NCBI GenBank assembly: GCA_003575245.1
Contig: NMQN01000348.1
Span: forward strand, 1 to 6,374
Direction: 5' to 3'
Origin: Candidatus Atribacteria bacterium 1244-E10-H5-B2
Lineage (GTDB): Bacteria; Atribacterota; JS1; SB-45; 34-128
DNA length: 6,374 bases
The notes beneath the pieces were generated by a model. It saw only the letters and a list, made by a program, of their open reading frames with translations, was not told the origin of the DNA and ran no database searches. Shown here piece after piece: positions 4,824 to 6,374 of this stretch; position 1 is the first letter of the stretch, and each line of letters starts with the position of its first letter. The position numbers and the translations under genes are program-made.

Positions 4824-5483
4824 TTATCGAGTTACACTATTGGAGTATTGGTTGAAATATTCACAGGTGAAAGTTGTGAGATCTTTTTTTATATCATCCC
4901 AGGGAAATTTGTATTTTACCCCTTCGGGCATCTCTTCCTCTTCAGCGTCTTGGAAATAGGTCAGAGCTTTTATAGCTATAGATTCAGAGAAAGTAGAACC
5001 ATATTTCTCTTTGCAAAAAGAGAATATATCTTTAAGAGAATATTCTGTTTGTCTGATTATAGCCCAAAGGTCAACAAAATCTTTTTTTAGTCCTCGTTGA
5101 ATAAGGAAAATCACTTTCATAGCAGAAATATCTTCTACTGAAACAACACTTAATCCATTTTTTTGGATTAGGGGCTTTATTAAAGGATAGTTGTAGTAGA
5201 AAAAAGAAGCTTGAATGTTTTTTAAAAAGACAATTAGAGTATCTTCTTTCATTTCTGCCAAAGATATTTGATTTTCTTTAATATTTTTTCTTAGCTGCTC
5301 TAATATCTTTTCGGAGGAAAAATCTGCTTTAGAAAAAAAATCAAAATCAATAGATTTCCGGTGAGCCAATATTAAAGCAAGTCCTGTTCCGCCGGCAAGA
5401 TAAAAGGGACTATTTAATAGGATTGATTTTTTTAATGTTTTCAATATCTCTATTTGCTTTTTGGAAAGTATCGTTAAATCCAC
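4824..5483 (-). CDS. AbiEii/AbiGii-type nucleotidyltransferase (putative toxin)
   Basis: Probable nucleotidyltransferase toxin of the AbiEii/AbiGii (DUF1814, MenT-like) group, 219 residues. Known members block growth by modifying tRNA or other targets with nucleotides. Counting from the GTG start: YLAGGTGLAL (28-37) is the GG-containing motif, HRKSIDFDFF (41-50) gives the metal-binding Asp46 and Asp48, and SVEDISAMKVIFLIQRG (115-131) with KKDFVDLW (133-140) gives the later conserved Lys and Asp residues. All catalytic motifs are intact. The GTG at 5481-5483 is preferred because GGTGGAGG ends 7 nt upstream and LTILSKKQ follows as in the family; the longer in-frame ATG start would add 12 residues overlapping the upstream gene. 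It overlaps the preceding DUF6922-like gene by 74 nt, which implies translational coupling. Confidence 0.9.
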   Translation of the reverse strand: MDLTILSKKQIEILKTLKKSILLNSPFYLAGGTGLALILAHRKSIDFDFFSKADFSSEKILEQLRKNIKENQISLAEMKEDTLIVFLKNIQASFFYYNYPLIKPLIQKNGLSVVSVEDISAMKVIFLIQRGLKKDFVDLWAIIRQTEYSLKDIFSFCKEKYGSTFSESIAIKALTYFQDAEEEEMPEGVKYKFPWDDIKKDLTTFTCEYFNQYSNSVTR

Positions 5484-5721
5484 AATAAATCCTCCACCAG
5501 TTAAAAGTTCTATCATCAAGTTTATAGCCAGAATGTTTGAGAAAATTTTTTATACCTTTTTTATTTAATTTTTGGGTGAGCCAGACCCATTCATAAATAT
5601 TTCCATATTTTAAAATTCGTGAAATTAACTCAGGAGAGTTTAAAAACTTTTCTTCAGAGAAAGTTTTATCCGGATAATCCCAGGTAAATTTTTTTAAGCT
5701 TATCTTTGGGTTAGTATTCAT
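5410..5721 (-). CDS. DUF6922-like small protein, putative antitoxin partner
   Basis: A 103-residue protein resembling the DUF6922 group, which I recognise as often sitting directly before AbiEii-type nucleotidyltransferases. Landmarks: KKFTWDYP (10-17), ISRILKYGNIYEWVWL (33-48), a basic helix KGIKNFLKHS (55-64) and LDDRTFNWWRIYCGF (68-82). It is rich in tryptophan and basic residues. No classical AbiEi winged helix is apparent, so if it is the antitoxin it belongs to a different class. It is the first gene of the unit, about 48 nt below a predicted start site, and its last 74 nt contain the ribosome binding site and start of the toxin gene. Start choice is open: ATG at 5719-5721, or the TTG just before it (5722-5724), which lies 10 nt from GAGG (about 5735-5738) compared with 13 nt for the ATG. 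Confidence 0.7.
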   Translation of the reverse strand: MNTNPKISLKKFTWDYPDKTFSEEKFLNSPELISRILKYGNIYEWVWLTQKLNKKGIKNFLKHSGYKLDDRTFNWWRIYCGFNDTFQKANRDIENIKKINPIK

Positions 5722-5775
5722 CAAAAAATATCTACCTCACAATGAAAACAATGTTCAGGATGTGAACTTAGGTAA

Positions 5776-5805
5776 ATTATATTATATGTGGGTGGGAAAA
5801 GTCAA
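5776..5805 (-). promoter_or_regulatory. Sigma-70-type promoter of the DUF6922/AbiEii unit
   Basis: On the minus strand TTGACT (5800-5805) is followed by an 18-bp spacer and TATAAT (5776-5781). A second TATAAT (5781-5786) overlaps at a 13-bp spacing, too short. The predicted start is near 5769, giving a leader of about 48 nt. This is the best promoter match in the window. Confidence 0.65.
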
Positions 5806-5861
5806 GAGGACGGTTTTTGGTTGAGATTACCATGCATTGATAAATAAGAGCAATGACGGAA

Positions 5862-5918
5862 GTGGGTGCGGGAAACATCTTGCATAAGAGAATCTCTTAC
5901 TCTGCAGCTTTCCGCCAC
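5862..5918. repeat. Long nested imperfect inverted repeat in the divergent intergenic region
   Basis: The core is TAAGAGA-A-TCTCTTA (5885-5899), perfect 7-bp arms around one base. Further pairs nest outside it: TGCA (5881-5884) with TGCA (5903-5906), AAA (5873-5875) with TTT (5909-5911), CGG (5869-5871) with CCG (5912-5914), and GTGG (5862-5865) with CCAC (5915-5918). That totals 21 base pairs with small bulges over 57 bases. There is no T-tract on either side, so it is not an obvious terminator. It lies between the two divergent promoters and could be an operator, a cruciform or an element end. Confidence 0.55.
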
Positions 5919-5981
5919 GATTATAATTAAATTTAGGACGATTGTCAAAATAAGCAAGGTGAAAAAAGGTATAATATATTG

Positions 5982-6010
5982 TTGAAATTAGACAAAGCAT
6001 GTTGTAATAT
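5982..6010 (+). promoter_or_regulatory. Candidate promoter of the HTH gene
   Basis: TTGAAA (5982-5987), 17-bp spacer, TAATAT (6005-6010), 67 nt before the ATG at 6077. An upstream TATAAT (5970-5975) has only TTGTCA at a 21-bp spacing. The surroundings are AT-rich, so either box may be chance. Confidence 0.35.
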
Positions 6011-6076
6011 ATTTTAGGGTATCTGTTTTTGAAGATAATTTCTGTTCATAAAATATAATTACAGAAAGGGAGAAAT

Positions 6077-6374
6077 ATGGAAGAAGAAATTGGAAATGAT
6101 GAGGGAAATGGTTCAAAAAGCGGTTTTGTAATGATTAATAATATTTTTTTAAATTATTGGTCGGGTATTATTGGTGCTGGGCCATCTGTCCTCTATATGG
6201 ACTTATTAAGTTATTGTTATGGTAAAAAAACACATGCCTGGCCATCTGTGGGAACATTGGCTAAAGATCTCGGAATTACAAAAAATAGTGTTAGAAAATA
6301 CCGTGAAGTGTTAATTAAATTTGGATTGATTAAAAAAATGTATAAGAGAAGGTTACCGGATGGGAATCATCAAA
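6077..6374 (+). CDS. HTH_36-like DNA-binding protein, 3' end beyond the window
   Basis: The first 99 codons of an open frame, starting at ATG with GGGAG (6068-6072) 4 nt upstream. After an acidic N-terminus (MEEEIGNDEG), residues 34-87 match the helix-turn-helix type often seen in plasmid and phage replication or regulatory proteins (HTH_36): GPSVLYMDLLSYCYG (35-49), AWPSVGTLAKDLGITKNSV (54-72, the HTH itself) and the second helix with LIKFGLIKK (79-87), followed by a basic YKRRLPDG (89-96). Function depends on the missing C-terminal part; a replication-initiator, phage or accessory-element regulator are all open. It is divergent from the AbiEii-like unit, with about 355 bp between start codons. 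Confidence 0.7.
   Translation, partial: MEEEIGNDEGNGSKSGFVMINNIFLNYWSGIIGAGPSVLYMDLLSYCYGKKTHAWPSVGTLAKDLGITKNSVRKYREVLIKFGLIKKMYKRRLPDGNHQ

Noticed and set aside
4848..5090. Plus-strand 80-residue frame opposite the AbiEii-like gene
   Set aside because: It is antisense to a gene with intact catalytic motifs and has no recognisable protein features.

Overview
The window looks like accessory DNA from an AT-rich, probably anaerobic, uncultured-type bacterium. Genes are sparse, most host genes are on the minus strand, and remnants of mobile elements and short repeats fill the spaces between them. I cannot assign a phylum. The family mix (IVS/S23 four-helix-bundle protein, winged-helix/Rossmann regulator, AbiEii-type nucleotidyltransferase, RAYT remnant) is common in candidate-phylum and anaerobe genomes, but that is an impression and not a placement.

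Layout. 1-1073: a zinc-dependent sorbitol/threonine-type dehydrogenase on the minus strand, with a terminator-like hairpin behind it. 1147-1385: a decayed REP-associated tyrosine transposase (RAYT/Y1) element that keeps the N-terminal signature and both degenerate ends. 1402-2235: a very AT-rich stretch with two small membrane proteins, a two-TM bacterial PH-domain (bPH_4-like) protein and a 73-residue two-TM protein of unknown role. The stop codon of the latter lies inside the second copy of the hairpin repeat seen at the window start. 2364-3425: a complete IS481-like insertion sequence on the plus strand with 19-bp terminal inverted repeats. Its DDE transposase is split by a +1 shift just before the catalytic glutamate, and an inverted repeat around its start could silence read-through transcripts. 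3433-4810: a repeat-rich block bracketed by 7-bp repeats (GATGCAA type), containing a winged-helix/Rossmann regulator and an S23-type four-helix-bundle gene with 8-bp repeat arrays (RGTCTACC type) on both sides. 4824-5805: a two-gene unit with its own good promoter, encoding a DUF6922-like small protein overlapping by 74 nt an AbiEii/AbiGii-type nucleotidyltransferase; this looks like a toxin-antitoxin or abortive-infection module. 5862-5918: a long nested inverted repeat in the divergent intergenic region. 6077-end: the start of an HTH_36-like DNA-binding protein on the plus strand, cut by the window edge.

How the genes work together. The clearest functional unit is the 5721-to-4824 pair, which is coupled by overlap and driven from the promoter at 5776-5805. 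The same transcript may continue into the S23-like gene, because no terminator is evident between them. The divergent HTH gene and the nested palindrome between the two promoters suggest possible shared control, but this is inference. The dehydrogenase and the two membrane proteins show no visible link to the rest. Non-coding gaps not listed separately: 1810-2000 (AT-rich; a weak promoter candidate and a 28-codon open fragment without a normal start at 1912-1995), 2236-2363 (nothing supported), 5806-5861 and 5919-5981 (nothing firm).
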